A DNA stretch of 64,000 nucleotides from Streptomyces spiroverticillatus (lineage in GTDB: Bacteria > Actinomycetota > Actinomycetes > Streptomycetales > Streptomycetaceae): the NCBI GenBank assembly GCA_014650415.1, contig BMUX01000011.1, forward strand, positions 46,051-110,050, written 5' to 3'. Under the pieces are notes generated by a model that was given only the letters and a program-made list of their open reading frames with translations, had not been told where the DNA came from and made no database searches. Positions 1 through 8,837 of this stretch are shown here, in pieces. The position numbers and the translations under genes were made by a program. Numbering within the stretch: position 1 is the first letter of the stretch; every line of letters begins with the position of its first letter.

Positions 1-1
1 G

Positions 2-319
2 GTGTGGCGGGGGCCGCTCGGGGCCGGGAAGACGGTCCGGGTGACGTTCTCAGTCACGGTGCGGCCGGTGCTCAAGGGGGACGGGCGGCTGCGGAACGTC
101 GTCACCGGGGCCGGCAGCAATTGCCGGACCGGGGAGGAGGCGGGGTGCAGCACGACTCCGGAGGTCGTTCCGCCGTGGCCGAAGAAGGTGAAGCCGCACG
201 GCAAGGCGGCGTTCCTGCCGCTCACCGGGAGTGAGGGTGTCTGGGGGATGGGGGGCGGTGCTGCGGTGCTGCTGGTGACCGGGGGAGGGCTGGTGATGGC
301 CTCGCGGAGGCGCGGCTGA
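2..319 (+). CDS. C-terminal part of a sortase-anchored surface protein
   Basis: The 5' end lies outside the window, so only about 105 residues are visible. They begin in a beta-rich region with two cysteines (NCRTGEEAGC), of the kind seen at the end of DUF11-like repeats of secreted Streptomyces proteins. A cell-wall sorting signal follows: LPLTG, a hydrophobic glycine-rich helix and the basic tail SRRRG at the stop. The layout (LPxTG, helix, Arg-rich tail) supports covalent anchoring to peptidoglycan by a sortase. The ligand or role is unknown because the N-terminal domains are missing. A strong hairpin terminator follows 25 bp after the stop. Confidence 0.75.
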   Translation: MWRGPLGAGKTVRVTFSVTVRPVLKGDGRLRNVVTGAGSNCRTGEEAGCSTTPEVVPPWPKKVKPHGKAAFLPLTGSEGVWGMGGGAAVLLVTGGGLVMASRRRG

Positions 320-343
320 GGGTGAGGGATTGAGCGGTACGCG

Positions 344-380
344 AAGGGGCCCCGGCGGTGAATGCCGCCGGGGCCCCTTT
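344..380 (+). terminator. Rho-independent-type hairpin after the surface-protein gene
   Basis: A 13-bp perfect stem (GGGGCCCCGGCGG pairing with CCGCCGGGGCCCC) encloses a 6-nt loop and is followed by TTT. It lies just after the stop of the surface-protein gene and before the gatC operon. Confidence 0.8.
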
Positions 381-401
381 GTGGTGGGGCGGGGGGTGTG
401 G

Positions 402-525
402 GGGCCGGCCGGTGCCGGTGGGTGCGGGCAGGGGGCGGAACCGGGGCGGGCCCGGATCGGGCGGGCCGCCCCCTTGCCCGCCCGTTCCGCCCCGGGGGGG
501 GGCGGCCCCGCCGCCCAAGGGGGCT
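402..525 (-). repeat. GC-rich dispersed element, copy 1
   Basis: This block reads as the reverse complement of segments at 44258-44379 and 53012-53098. Shared landmarks are GGGCGGGCCGCCCCCTTG, a run of GGGGCGGCCCCGCCG and CCCAAGGGGG. It is internally palindromic and lies in the 290-bp gap between the first terminator and gatC. A short second piece (GCCGCCCAAGGGGGCG) lies at 544-559. No gene is seen in 381-673 besides this element. Confidence 0.7.
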
Positions 526-673
526 TGGCGGAAGTGGGGGGGGCGCCGCCCAAGGGGGCGGGGGAGGAGCGCCGGCTGTTCCGTACGACGGAACTGTTTC
601 GCGGGCACACGACCGCGACCCATAGGATTGGGCCCAATAACCACACCGCACATCAACCCCTGAGGATCGCTGC

Positions 674-970
674 ATGCCTGGCATCACGCGCGAGGAGGTC
701 GCACACCTCGCACGGCTGGCGCGTCTGGAGCTGAAGCCCGAAGAGCTTGAGCACTTCGCCGGTCAGCTCGACGACATCATCGGCGCGGTCGCCCGCGTCT
801 CCGAGGTCGCCGACCAAGACGTACCGCCTACCTCCCACCCCCTGCCGCTGACGAACGTCATGCGCAAGGACGAGGTACGCCCGTCGCTCACCCCCGAGCA
901 GGCGCTCTCCGGCGCCCCGGCCCAGGAGCAGCAGCGTTTCAAGGTGCCGCAGATCCTGGGGGAGGACTAA
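674..970 (+). CDS. gatC: Asp-tRNA(Asn)/Glu-tRNA(Gln) amidotransferase subunit C
   Basis: GatC (98 aa) is the small subunit that clamps GatA to GatB in the enzyme converting misacylated Glu-tRNA(Gln) or Asp-tRNA(Asn) to the correct amide form in the cytoplasm. The sequence shows the family start ITREEVAHLARLARLEL and the C-terminal LRKDE-like segment (VMRKDEVRPSLT) followed by VPQILGED. Length is normal. The ATG at 674 has a GAGG ribosome-binding site at 662-665. gatA starts 5 bp after the stop, so the two are co-transcribed and probably translationally coupled. An inverted repeat (TTCCGT-ACG-ACGGAA, 579-593) sits upstream in the likely promoter region. Confidence 0.95.
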   Translation: MPGITREEVAHLARLARLELKPEELEHFAGQLDDIIGAVARVSEVADQDVPPTSHPLPLTNVMRKDEVRPSLTPEQALSGAPAQEQQRFKVPQILGED

Positions 971-975
971 TCAGC

Positions 976-2469
976 ATGACTGAGATCATCAAGCTCACTG
1001 CGGCCCAGACGGCGGAGAAGATCGCTTCCGGCGAGCTCACCGCCGTCGAGGTCACCGAGGCCCACCTGGCCCGGATCGACGCCGTCGACGAGAAGGTGCA
1101 CGCCTTCCTGCACGTCGACCGCGAGGGCGCCCTCGCGCAGGCCCGCGCCGTCGACGCCAAGCGCGCCAACGGCGAGAAGCTCGGCCCGCTGGCCGGCGTC
1201 CCGCTCGCGCTGAAGGACATCTTCACCACGGAGGGGATCCCCACCACCGTCGGTTCGAAGATCCTCGAAGGCTGGATCCCGCCGTACGACGCGACGCTCA
1301 CCAAGCGCCTCAAGGCCGCCGACGTCGTCATCCTCGGCAAGACCAACATGGACGAGTTCGCCATGGGGTCCTCCACCGAGAACAGCGCGTACGGCCCGAC
1401 CGGCAACCCCTGGGACCTCACCAAGATCCCCGGCGGCTCCGGCGGCGGCTCCTCCGCCGCCCTCGCCTCGTACGAGGCCCCGCTCGCCATCGGCACGGAC
1501 ACCGGCGGCTCCATCCGCCAGCCCGCCGCCGTCACCGGCACCGTCGGCGTCAAGCCCACGTACGGCGCGGTCTCCCGCTACGGCATGGTGGCCTTCAGCA
1601 GCAGCCTCGACCAGGGCGGCCCCTGCGCCCGTACGGTCCTGGACGCGGCGCTGCTGCACGAGGTCATCGCCGGGCACGACCCGCTCGACTCGACCTCCAT
1701 CGACGCCCCGGTCCCGCCGGTCGTCGAGGCCGCCCGCAACGGCTCCGTCGACGGCATGCGCGTCGGCATCGTCAAGCAGTTCCGCGGCGAGGGCTACCAG
1801 GCCGGTGTCCTCCAGCGCTTCGACGAGTCCGTCGAGCTGCTGAAGAAGCTCGGTGCCGAGATCGTCGAGCTGGACTGCCCGTCCTTCGACCTGGCGCTCT
1901 CCGCGTACTACCTGATCGCCCCCTCGGAGTGCTCCTCCAACCTGGCCCGCTTCGACGCCATGCGCTACGGCCTGCGGGTCGGCGACGACGGCACGAAGTC
2001 CGCCGAGGACGTCACGGCCCTGACCCGCGAAGCCGGATTCGGCGACGAGGTCAAGCGCCGCATCATCCTCGGTACGTACGCACTGAGCTCCGGCTACTAC
2101 GACGCGTACTACGGCAGCGCCCAGAAGGTCCGCACGCTCATCACGCAGGACTTCGAGAAGGCCTTCGAGCAGGTGGATGTGATCGTGTCTCCCACGACGC
2201 CCACCACCGCCTTCGCGATCGGCGAGCGTGCCGACGACCCGATGGCGATGTACCTCGCCGACCTGTGCACCATCCCGACGAACATGGCCGGCAACGCCGC
2301 CATGTCGCTGCCCTGCGGCCTCGCGCCGGAGGACAACATGCCGGTCGGGCTCCAGATCATTGCCCCCGCCCTGAAGGACGACCGTCTTTACAAGGTCGGC
2401 GCCGCTGTGGAAGCGGCCTTCGTGGAAAAGTGGGGGCACCACCTGCTTGAGGAGGCACCGTCGCTGTGA
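976..2469 (+). CDS. gatA: Asp-tRNA(Asn)/Glu-tRNA(Gln) amidotransferase subunit A
   Basis: GatA (497 aa) releases ammonia from glutamine and delivers it to GatB. It is a member of the amidase-signature family. The Lys-Ser-cisSer triad is visible: K80 in PLALKD, S155 in the GGSGGGSS loop and S179 in GTDTGGSIRQP. Length matches bacterial GatA. It is the second gene of the gatCAB operon. Its TGA overlaps by 4 bp (GTGA) with the next small membrane gene, and gatB follows 250 bp downstream. The assignment is as good as sequence reading allows. Confidence 0.97.
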   Translation: MTEIIKLTAAQTAEKIASGELTAVEVTEAHLARIDAVDEKVHAFLHVDREGALAQARAVDAKRANGEKLGPLAGVPLALKDIFTTEGIPTTVGSKILEGWIPPYDATLTKRLKAADVVILGKTNMDEFAMGSSTENSAYGPTGNPWDLTKIPGGSGGGSSAALASYEAPLAIGTDTGGSIRQPAAVTGTVGVKPTYGAVSRYGMVAFSSSLDQGGPCARTVLDAALLHEVIAGHDPLDSTSIDAPVPPVVEAARNGSVDGMRVGIVKQFRGEGYQAGVLQRFDESVELLKKLGAEIVELDCPSFDLALSAYYLIAPSECSSNLARFDAMRYGLRVGDDGTKSAEDVTALTREAGFGDEVKRRIILGTYALSSGYYDAYYGSAQKVRTLITQDFEKAFEQVDVIVSPTTPTTAFAIGERADDPMAMYLADLCTIPTNMAGNAAMSLPCGLAPEDNMPVGLQIIAPALKDDRLYKVGAAVEAAFVEKWGHHLLEEAPSL

Positions 2470-2705
2470 GCACACTCGCCAAGGCCAAGGGCTTCAAGAA
2501 GTCCCGCACCGGTACGTACCTGTCCATCGGCACCACCGCGTTCGGCGCGCTGAGCGTGATCAAGCAGGCCCGCAAGGCCCGCACCGAGAACGACACGCTC
2601 CAGCTCATCGACGCCGTCGTCTCCGCCGCCGCCATCGCCACCGGCGTCGCCATCCTCCTGCGGGAGCTGAAGCGCCTGGGCGACGACGACGTCCTGCTGG
2701 GCTGA
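2466..2705 (+). CDS. small conserved membrane protein inside the gat operon
   Basis: This 79-aa protein is encoded between gatA and gatB. The GTG start overlaps the gatA stop, and gatB begins 16 bp after its stop. The N-terminus is basic (AKAKGFKKSRTGTY). One short hydrophobic stretch (about residues 19-28) and a clearer one (AVVSAAAIATGVAILL, about residues 50-65) suggest a small membrane or membrane-associated protein. I recognise no catalytic motif. I recall a similar gene in the same place in other streptomycetes, but whether it acts with GatCAB is unknown. Confidence 0.8.
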   Translation: MSTLAKAKGFKKSRTGTYLSIGTTAFGALSVIKQARKARTENDTLQLIDAVVSAAAIATGVAILLRELKRLGDDDVLLG

Positions 2706-2721
2706 GAGGGAAAGTTTCACC

Positions 2722-4233
2722 GTGACTGTCACCACCGACCTCGTGTCCTACGAGGACGCCCTCTCGGCGTACGACCCCGTCATGGGCCTCGAGGTCCACG
2801 TCGAGCTCGGCACCAAGACCAAGATGTTCTGCGGCTGCTCCACGGAGCTGGGCCAGGACGCGAACACCCAGACCTGCCCGACCTGTCTCGGCCTGCCCGG
2901 CGCCCTGCCGGTCGTCAACGAGATCGGCGTCGAGTCGGCCATCAAGATCGGCCTCGCGCTCAACTGCGAGATCGCCGAGTGGTGCCGCTTCGCCCGGAAG
3001 AACTACTTCTATCCGGACATGCCGAAGAACTTCCAGACCTCCCAGTACGACGAGCCCATCGCCTTCAACGGCTACCTCGACGTACAGCTGGAGGACGGCG
3101 AGATCTTCCGCGTGGAGATCGAGCGCGCCCACATGGAGGAGGACACCGGCAAGTCGACGCACGTCGGCGGTGCCACCGGCCGCATCCAGGGCGCCTCGCA
3201 CTCGCTGCTCGACTACAACCGCGCGGGCATCCCGCTCATCGAGATCGTCACCAAGCCGATCGAGGGCGCGGGCGAGCGGGCCCCCGAGGTCGCCAAGGCG
3301 TACGTCGCCGAGCTGCGCGAGGTCATCAAGGCGCTCGGCGTCTCCGAGGCCCGCATGGACAAGGGCCAGATGCGCTGCGACGTCAACCTGTCGCTGCGCC
3401 CGCACGGCCGCGAGGAGTTCGGCACCCGCAGCGAGACGAAGAACGTCAACTCGCTGCGCTCCGTCGAGCGCGCCGCCCGCTTCGAGATCCAGCGGCACGC
3501 CGCGGTCCTCAACAGCGGTGGCACGATCGTCCAGGAGACCCGCCACTTCCACGAGGAAGACGGCTCGACGACGTCCGGTCGCATCAAGGACAACGCCGAG
3601 GACTACCGCTACTTCCCCGAGCCGGACCTCGTTCCGGTGGCCCCCGCACGCGAGTGGGTCGAGGAACTGCGCGCCGGTCTCCCGGAGATGCCGCGGGTTC
3701 GTCGCAACCGGCTCCGCGAGGAGTGGGGCGTCAACGAGCACGACATGCAGTCGATCCTCAACGCCGGTGCGGTCGACTCGATCGTCGCCACGATCGAGGC
3801 CGGAGCCGACTCCGCGTCCGCCCGCAAGTGGTGGATGGGCGAGCTGGCCCGCAACGCCAACGAGACGGGCCGCGCGATCGACGAGCTGCCGATGACCCCG
3901 GCGCAGGTGGCCCGCGTCACCGCTCTCGTCGCTTCCGGCGACCTGAACGACAAGCTGGCCCGCCAGGTCATCGAGGGCGTCCTCGCAGGTGAGGGCGGCC
4001 CCGACGAGGTCGTCGAGAAGCGCGGCCTGAAGGTCGTCTCCGACGACGGCGCGCTCGGCGCGGCCGTCGACGAGGCCATCGCCGCCAACACGGCCATCGC
4101 GGACAAGATCCGCGGCGGCAAGGTCGCGGCGGCCGGTGCCCTGGTCGGCGCGGTCATGAAGACCACCCGGGGCCAGGCGGACGCGGCACGCGTGCGCGAG
4201 CTGATCCTGGAGAAGCTGGGCGTCGAGGGCTGA
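2722..4233 (+). CDS. gatB: Asp-tRNA(Asn)/Glu-tRNA(Gln) amidotransferase subunit B
   Basis: GatB (503 aa) phosphorylates the misacylated Glu or Asp on tRNA and transfers the ammonia supplied by GatA. The N-terminal cradle carries the family motif GLEVHVELGTKTKMFCGCS and four cysteines placed for a zinc site (C37, C39, C52, C55). The segment MEEDTGKSTH is the ATP/metal region. The C-terminal YqeY-like tRNA-binding tail ends in the TRGQADAARVRELILEKL type of sequence. The start is GTG at 2722, with GAGGG and GGGAAAG 10-15 bases upstream. A hairpin terminator at 4255-4291 closes the operon. Confidence 0.97.
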   Translation: MTVTTDLVSYEDALSAYDPVMGLEVHVELGTKTKMFCGCSTELGQDANTQTCPTCLGLPGALPVVNEIGVESAIKIGLALNCEIAEWCRFARKNYFYPDMPKNFQTSQYDEPIAFNGYLDVQLEDGEIFRVEIERAHMEEDTGKSTHVGGATGRIQGASHSLLDYNRAGIPLIEIVTKPIEGAGERAPEVAKAYVAELREVIKALGVSEARMDKGQMRCDVNLSLRPHGREEFGTRSETKNVNSLRSVERAARFEIQRHAAVLNSGGTIVQETRHFHEEDGSTTSGRIKDNAEDYRYFPEPDLVPVAPAREWVEELRAGLPEMPRVRRNRLREEWGVNEHDMQSILNAGAVDSIVATIEAGADSASARKWWMGELARNANETGRAIDELPMTPAQVARVTALVASGDLNDKLARQVIEGVLAGEGGPDEVVEKRGLKVVSDDGALGAAVDEAIAANTAIADKIRGGKVAAAGALVGAVMKTTRGQADAARVRELILEKLGVEG

Positions 4234-4254
4234 CGCTCCGGTCGTACGCAAGTG

Positions 4255-4291
4255 AGGGGCCCCGGTCGAGATCCTGCGACCGGGGCCCCTT
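4255..4291 (+). terminator. hairpin terminator of the gatCAB operon
   Basis: A perfect 14-bp stem (AGGGGCCCCGGTCG with CGACCGGGGCCCCT) with a short loop is followed by a single T-rich base step. It lies 22 bp after the gatB stop. Confidence 0.8.
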
Positions 4292-4337
4292 CACGTACCG
4301 GTTGAACCATGCGCGCCGGTGCGGCGTCCTCACCAAG

Positions 4338-5363
4338 ATGACCAGTACGTACGAGAACCACCGGGAACCCCCGGCGCGCGGCGCCCGGCCCGACGGCCGC
4401 CACTGGGGCGAGGACGCGCGCGGGCGCACCACCTGGCAGCGCGGCCGGCTGATCGGCCTGTGCGCGGTGCTGCTCGGGCTGCTTCCGGTCTTCCACGGTT
4501 ACGTTCCCGACGCTCGCGGTCTCGGAAGCCTCGCGGAGACCTTCCTGCCCTGGCTGGGGCTGCTGATCCTGCCGTTGCTGCTGCTGGCCCGGCTGCGCAG
4601 GTCGGCCTTCGCGCTGCTGACGCTGGCGGTGCCGGTCATGGCATGGGCGGGACTGCTCGGCGGGGTCTACCTGGGCGGCTTCGACAACGGCGGCACCGGG
4701 GCGTACGGCTTCGGCGTCGTGCAGCACAACATCGCCGACGACAACCCCGACCCGGCGGGCACCGTACGGGCGTTGGCGGCGGCCGGGCCGGAACTGATCG
4801 CCCTCCAGGAGGTCACCCCGGCGGCGCTCCCCGCGATCTCCGGCGTACTGGACAAGCAGTACCCGCATCACGCGGTGCACGGCACGGTCGGGCTCTGGTC
4901 CAAGTCCCCACTGCGGGACGTGCGCCCGCTCGACCTCAAGCCGGCGGGCATCACACAGCCCTGGCAGCGCGGCCTGCGCGCCACCGCGTCCACCCCGGTC
5001 GGTCATGTAGCGGTGTACGTCGCCCACCTTCCGTCGGTACGGGCCGCCTGGCCGCAGGGCCTGAAGACGGGGTGGCGCAACGAGGCGGCGGTCAAGCTGG
5101 GGGCGGCGCTGGGGGACGAGCAGGTCGAACGGGTCGTGCTGCTCGGCGACTTGAACGCCACGGCGGACGACCGGGGGCTCGACCCGGTGGTGGCCCGCAT
5201 GGACGACACGGGCGGCGACGGGTTCGTGTTCAGCTGGCCGAGGAGGTTCCCGGTGGCGCGGCTGGACCACGTGATGGTCCGGGACGGGGTCGTCTCCCGG
5301 GTGGAGCGGCTCGCGGCCACCGGGAGCGATCATGTGCCGGTGTCGGCGTGGCTGAGGTTCTAG
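4338..5363 (+). CDS. membrane-anchored endonuclease/exonuclease/phosphatase-family protein
   Basis: This 341-aa protein has about three transmembrane helices in its first 130 residues (LIGLCAVLLGLLPVF, FLPWLGLLILPLLLLARL, FALLTLAVPVMAWAGLLGG), then an extracytoplasmic EEP-fold domain. The family metal and catalytic motifs are present in order: VVQHNIADDN, LIALQEV, LLGDLNATADD, RLDHVMV and GSDHVPV. Such proteins hydrolyse phosphodiesters or phosphomonoesters; the substrate is not readable. An upstream in-frame TTG at 4302 exists, but ATG 4338 gives a more normal start. It lies just before a secreted phospholipase C gene, which may hint at phosphate scavenging (inference). Confidence 0.8.
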   Translation: MTSTYENHREPPARGARPDGRHWGEDARGRTTWQRGRLIGLCAVLLGLLPVFHGYVPDARGLGSLAETFLPWLGLLILPLLLLARLRRSAFALLTLAVPVMAWAGLLGGVYLGGFDNGGTGAYGFGVVQHNIADDNPDPAGTVRALAAAGPELIALQEVTPAALPAISGVLDKQYPHHAVHGTVGLWSKSPLRDVRPLDLKPAGITQPWQRGLRATASTPVGHVAVYVAHLPSVRAAWPQGLKTGWRNEAAVKLGAALGDEQVERVVLLGDLNATADDRGLDPVVARMDDTGGDGFVFSWPRRFPVARLDHVMVRDGVVSRVERLAATGSDHVPVSAWLRF

Positions 5364-5479
5364 GGAGGTGCGGGGCGGTGGGGGAACCCGTTAACCGGTG
5401 ATCTTGCTCAGGTACTTCTCCGGGACACTCCCGCCCCGTACTTTCCGGGCAACGCCCCACTCACCCCGGGAGGACCACC

Positions 5480-7579
5480 ATGCCCACCGACCTCACCCGC
5501 CGCCGCCTCCTCACCAGCGGCGGTGCCCTCGCCGCCGCGTCGATGCTGCCGCCCTCCCTCCAGGCCGCGATCGCCGCCGAGCGGCCCCCGGCCGGCGGGC
5601 TGCGTGCCGTCAAGCACGTCGTCGTACTCATGCAGGAGAACCGGTCCTTCGACCACTACTTCGGCACTCTCCGAGGGGTGAGAGGCTTCGGGGACCGCAA
5701 TGCGATCGAACTCCCCGGCGGGAAGCCGGTGTTCGAACAGCCGGGGCCGCTGAAGAGCGTGCTGCCGTTCCCGGTGCGGGATGCGGCCGCCGCGCAGAAG
5801 AAGGACCTCCAGTACATCGGCGACCTGGACCACTCCTGGGACGGCGGCGCGAAGGCCTGGAACCAGGGCTGGATGAACGGCTGGGTGACCGCCAAGACCG
5901 GCGCCACCATGGCGTACTACGACCGCCGTGACCTGCCCCTGCACTACGAACTCGCCGACACCTTCACCATCTGCGACGCCTACCACTCGTCCATTCACAC
6001 GTCGACGAGCCCGAACCGGAATCACCTGTGGAGCGGCTGGACGGGGTACGAGGCGAACGGCAGCCGGGCCGTCACCAACGCCGCGTACGCGGAGGGCACC
6101 CACCCCGGATACCCGTGGCCGACGTACGCCGAGCGGCTGGAGAAGGCCGGGCACACCTGGCAGACGTACACCGAGTGGGAGAACTTCACCGACAACAACA
6201 TCGAGTTCTTCACCAGCTTCAAGAACATCGCCCGCAAGGCGCTCGCCAAGACCGGCGGGCACACCTTCATGGAGTCCTTCTACGCCCAGGTCCGGGACAC
6301 GAAGGACGCCGCCGAGCGGGAGAAGCTGCTCGCACTCCTCGAGGAGGGCGTCGCCACGCTCGACAAGAAGGAGCGGTCGCTGTTCGAGCGGGGGCTGCGG
6401 CGCGGGGAGACCGGCAGCCTGGCCAAGAAGTTCCGGGCGGACGTGGCGGCCGGGAAGCTGCCCGAGGTGTCCTACCTGGTGCCGTCCGCGATCGACTCCG
6501 AGCACCCGGGCGCCTCGTCGCCGGTGGCGAGCGCATCGCTGGTGTACCAGGTGCTGGACGCGCTCGGCTCGCATCCCGACGTGTGGCGGCACACCGTCGT
6601 ACTGATCAACTACGACGAGAACGACGGCTTCTTCGACCACGTCCCGCCGCCCGTGCCGCCGACCGACAACACCGACGAGCGGTGGAAGGGACGGCCGACC
6701 GGGCTCGGCATCCGGGTGCCGATGCTCGTCGTCTCGCCCTGGTCGGTGGGCGGGTACGTGTGCTCGGAGACCTTCGACCACACCTCCGTGATCCGCTTCC
6801 TGGAGCAGTGGACCGGGGTGCGGGAGCCCAACATCACGCCCTGGCGGCGGCAGGTCACCGGTGACCTGACCTCGGCGTTCGACTTCAAGAGGGCGCACCG
6901 GCAGCCGTCCGTCGACCACCCCGGGGCGATCCCGCCGTTCACCGGACGCTGGCGGCCCGTGCCCCCCGCCGTCCAGCAGATGCCGAAGCAGGAGCCGGGT
7001 GCGCGCCGGGCGCGTCCGTTGCCGTACCAGCCGGATGCGTACGGGAGGGTCGTCGCGGGCGGTGCCTCCTTCCGGCTGACCGTCGGCAACGAGGGGCGCG
7101 GCAGTGCGCACTTCGCGCTGTACCCGTACGCCGGTGAGTTCGCGGTGCCGCAGCACCTGGACGTCGCCGGGCGCGGCCGGGTCGACTGGAGCGTGCCGCT
7201 CGCGGGGGACGCGTACCGCTTCACCGTGACCGGGCCGAACGGTTTCCGGCGGGAGTTCGAGGGGACGAAGGCGGGGACCGCTGAGGTCAGCAGCCGGGTG
7301 GAGGCGCGGGACCGTGACCTGCACCTGACGCTGACCAACCGGGGGCGCAAGGCGGTCACCTTCGTGGTGCAGCCGCTGGCGTACGCGGACGAGGACGACC
7401 TCGACGAGCGCCGGCCGCGCCGGGTCGTGGTGAAGCCGGGGCGTAGCCGCAGCGTCGTGCACTCGGCGGACGACGCCCACGGCTGGTACGACCTCGCGGT
7501 CACCGTTGAGGGCGAACAGGGCTTCCGGCGGCGGCTGATGGGCCACATCGAGAACGGGCGGGCGAGCGTCTCGGGGTGA
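5480..7579 (+). CDS. Tat-exported phosphocholine-specific phospholipase C
   Basis: This 699-aa protein is a phosphoesterase of the bacterial non-haemolytic/haemolytic phospholipase C family. It has a twin-arginine signal (TRRRLLTSGG, residues 6-15, then an Ala-rich h-region). The catalytic phosphoesterase domain starts with HVVVLMQENRSFDHYFG and includes DNDENDGFFDH-like NYDENDGFFDHV. Two C-terminal DUF756-type beta domains (about residues 500-690) are typical of the family, and the length is normal. The start has a strong GGAGGA site. It cleaves phospholipid head groups outside the cell. A single PHO-box-like GTTAACC lies upstream near 5390, too weak to claim PhoP control. Confidence 0.92.
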   Translation: MPTDLTRRRLLTSGGALAAASMLPPSLQAAIAAERPPAGGLRAVKHVVVLMQENRSFDHYFGTLRGVRGFGDRNAIELPGGKPVFEQPGPLKSVLPFPVRDAAAAQKKDLQYIGDLDHSWDGGAKAWNQGWMNGWVTAKTGATMAYYDRRDLPLHYELADTFTICDAYHSSIHTSTSPNRNHLWSGWTGYEANGSRAVTNAAYAEGTHPGYPWPTYAERLEKAGHTWQTYTEWENFTDNNIEFFTSFKNIARKALAKTGGHTFMESFYAQVRDTKDAAEREKLLALLEEGVATLDKKERSLFERGLRRGETGSLAKKFRADVAAGKLPEVSYLVPSAIDSEHPGASSPVASASLVYQVLDALGSHPDVWRHTVVLINYDENDGFFDHVPPPVPPTDNTDERWKGRPTGLGIRVPMLVVSPWSVGGYVCSETFDHTSVIRFLEQWTGVREPNITPWRRQVTGDLTSAFDFKRAHRQPSVDHPGAIPPFTGRWRPVPPAVQQMPKQEPGARRARPLPYQPDAYGRVVAGGASFRLTVGNEGRGSAHFALYPYAGEFAVPQHLDVAGRGRVDWSVPLAGDAYRFTVTGPNGFRREFEGTKAGTAEVSSRVEARDRDLHLTLTNRGRKAVTFVVQPLAYADEDDLDERRPRRVVVKPGRSRSVVHSADDAHGWYDLAVTVEGEQGFRRRLMGHIENGRASVSG

Positions 7580-7588
7580 GGCGGGGGA

Positions 7589-7618
7589 GCGGGCGGGGTC
7601 CAGGGGCCCCGCCCGTTT
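7589..7618 (+). terminator. hairpin terminator after phospholipase C
   Basis: A 9-bp GC stem (CGGGCGGGG with CCCCGCCCG) and an 8-nt loop are followed by TTT, 10 bp after the phospholipase stop. Confidence 0.65.
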
Positions 7619-7686
7619 GCGTGCGTGCGAGGATCCCCTCCGGGACGGCCCCTCTCCGGTGCCGCCAACAGGGAAGCAGGGGTGGG

Positions 7687-8250
7687 ATGTTCGCGAAGGA
7701 CCTTGGGGCGGTAGAGGGCGGCGGCAAGGCGGAGCTGCGGCCGCTGGAGCCGTGGCAGGCCGAGGAGTTCTGGGCCCACATACAGCGGGGCAGCGACTTC
7801 ATCGGGCAGTACGTCGGGCTGCCGGACGTGGTCCGCGATCTGGAGTCGGCGCGGGCGCTGCTCCAGCGGTACGCGGAGAAGGCCGCCGCCGACCGGGGGC
7901 GGATGCACGGGATCTGGCTCGACGGGACCCTCGTCGGGGCCGTCACGCTGCGGCTCTTCGACGCGGAGGCCCGGACCTGCGAGGTGGGGTGCTGGCTGGA
8001 GCCGGCGGGGGCGGGGAAGGGGCTGGTCACCCGGGCCTGCCGGGAGATCATCGACTGGGCGGTGCGGGTGCGGGGGATCCACCGGGTCGAGTGGATCTGC
8101 GACGTGGAGAACCTCCCCAGCAGCAAGGTCGCCAAGCGGCTGGGCATGCGCCGCGACGGGGTGCTGCGCGAGGCGTACTTCTTCCGGGGGGTGTGGCGCG
8201 ACGAGGAGGTGTGGTCGGTGCTGGGGCCGGAGTGGCTGGAAGGCCGTTAA
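7687..8250 (+). CDS. RimL-type GNAT N-acetyltransferase
   Basis: This is a protein of 187 aa when started at ATG 7687. Longer in-frame starts run through the preceding terminator and are unlikely. The GNAT fold is visible: a substrate-side segment (ELRPLEPWQAEEFW), the central strand GAVTLRLFDAEARTCEVGCWLEP, the acetyl-CoA loop AGAGKGLVTRACREIIDWA and the late motif HRVEWICDVENLPSSKVAKRLGMRRDGVLRE. This is the RimL/RimJ branch, which acetylates ribosomal or other protein N-termini or small amines. The real substrate cannot be read. Confidence 0.85.
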   Translation: MFAKDLGAVEGGGKAELRPLEPWQAEEFWAHIQRGSDFIGQYVGLPDVVRDLESARALLQRYAEKAAADRGRMHGIWLDGTLVGAVTLRLFDAEARTCEVGCWLEPAGAGKGLVTRACREIIDWAVRVRGIHRVEWICDVENLPSSKVAKRLGMRRDGVLREAYFFRGVWRDEEVWSVLGPEWLEGR

Positions 8251-8285
8251 GGGGTCTCTCATCCGGGACACCTAGCGTGCGGGGC

Positions 8286-8837
8286 ATGAACGCGACGACC
8301 CGTACCGAGGACAAGAGCGACAACGAGGCTGCTGAGGCCGCCGAGGCTGAGGCCGTGGCGGCGGAGGCTGCCGAGGCAGATGAGACTCACGAGACCCCCG
8401 AGATTCCCGAGGAAGAAGTGAAGGCGCGTCCCGCGTCGGCGGGTGTCGGCGCCGGGGCCGCGGGGATCGTTTCGGCGGGGCTCGGGCTGGTGGCCCTGGT
8501 CGGGGGCTGGCCGAGCCGGGTGCTCGCCGAGCGGGAGACGCTGGTGAGCCAGCTCAACCTCTCCAAGTCGAGCGCGGCGAGCGCCCAGATCGAAGGGCTG
8601 TACGGCAACGGCTGGCACATGACTGCCCTGGTCAACGGCGGTTTCGCACTGGTGGCGCTGCTCGTGGGCGTGGTCGTGCTGGCGGCCCTGCGGCCGACGG
8701 GCCCGGATGCGGCCCCCCGACTCTGGATACGGGCCGTGGCCTGGGCGGGCGTGATCCTGGGCCTGATCGGCCTCCTGATCTCCACCGGGATGTACCTCGA
8801 CCTCTTCGCCCCGATGCCGGTGCCTCCGGCGGCCTAA
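8286..8837 (+). CDS. acidic-tailed membrane protein
   Basis: This 183-aa protein has an Ala/Glu-rich low-complexity cytoplasmic N-terminus (about residues 10-48, EAAEAAEAEAVAAEAAEADE) and three hydrophobic helices (GAGAAGIVSAGLGLVALVGGW, NGGFALVALLVGVVVLAAL, WAGVILGLIGLLISTGMYLDL). An extracytoplasmic loop between the first two carries VSQLNLSKSSAASAQIEGLYGNGWH. I do not recognise a named family. It starts 35 bp after the acetyltransferase, so they may share a transcript. Confidence 0.75.
   Translation: MNATTRTEDKSDNEAAEAAEAEAVAAEAAEADETHETPEIPEEEVKARPASAGVGAGAAGIVSAGLGLVALVGGWPSRVLAERETLVSQLNLSKSSAASAQIEGLYGNGWHMTALVNGGFALVALLVGVVVLAALRPTGPDAAPRLWIRAVAWAGVILGLIGLLISTGMYLDLFAPMPVPPAA

Noticed and set aside
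5385..5402. Possible PHO box (GTTAACC) before phospholipase C
   Set aside because: Only one imperfect unit; the known box needs at least two direct repeats, so PhoP control is not supported.
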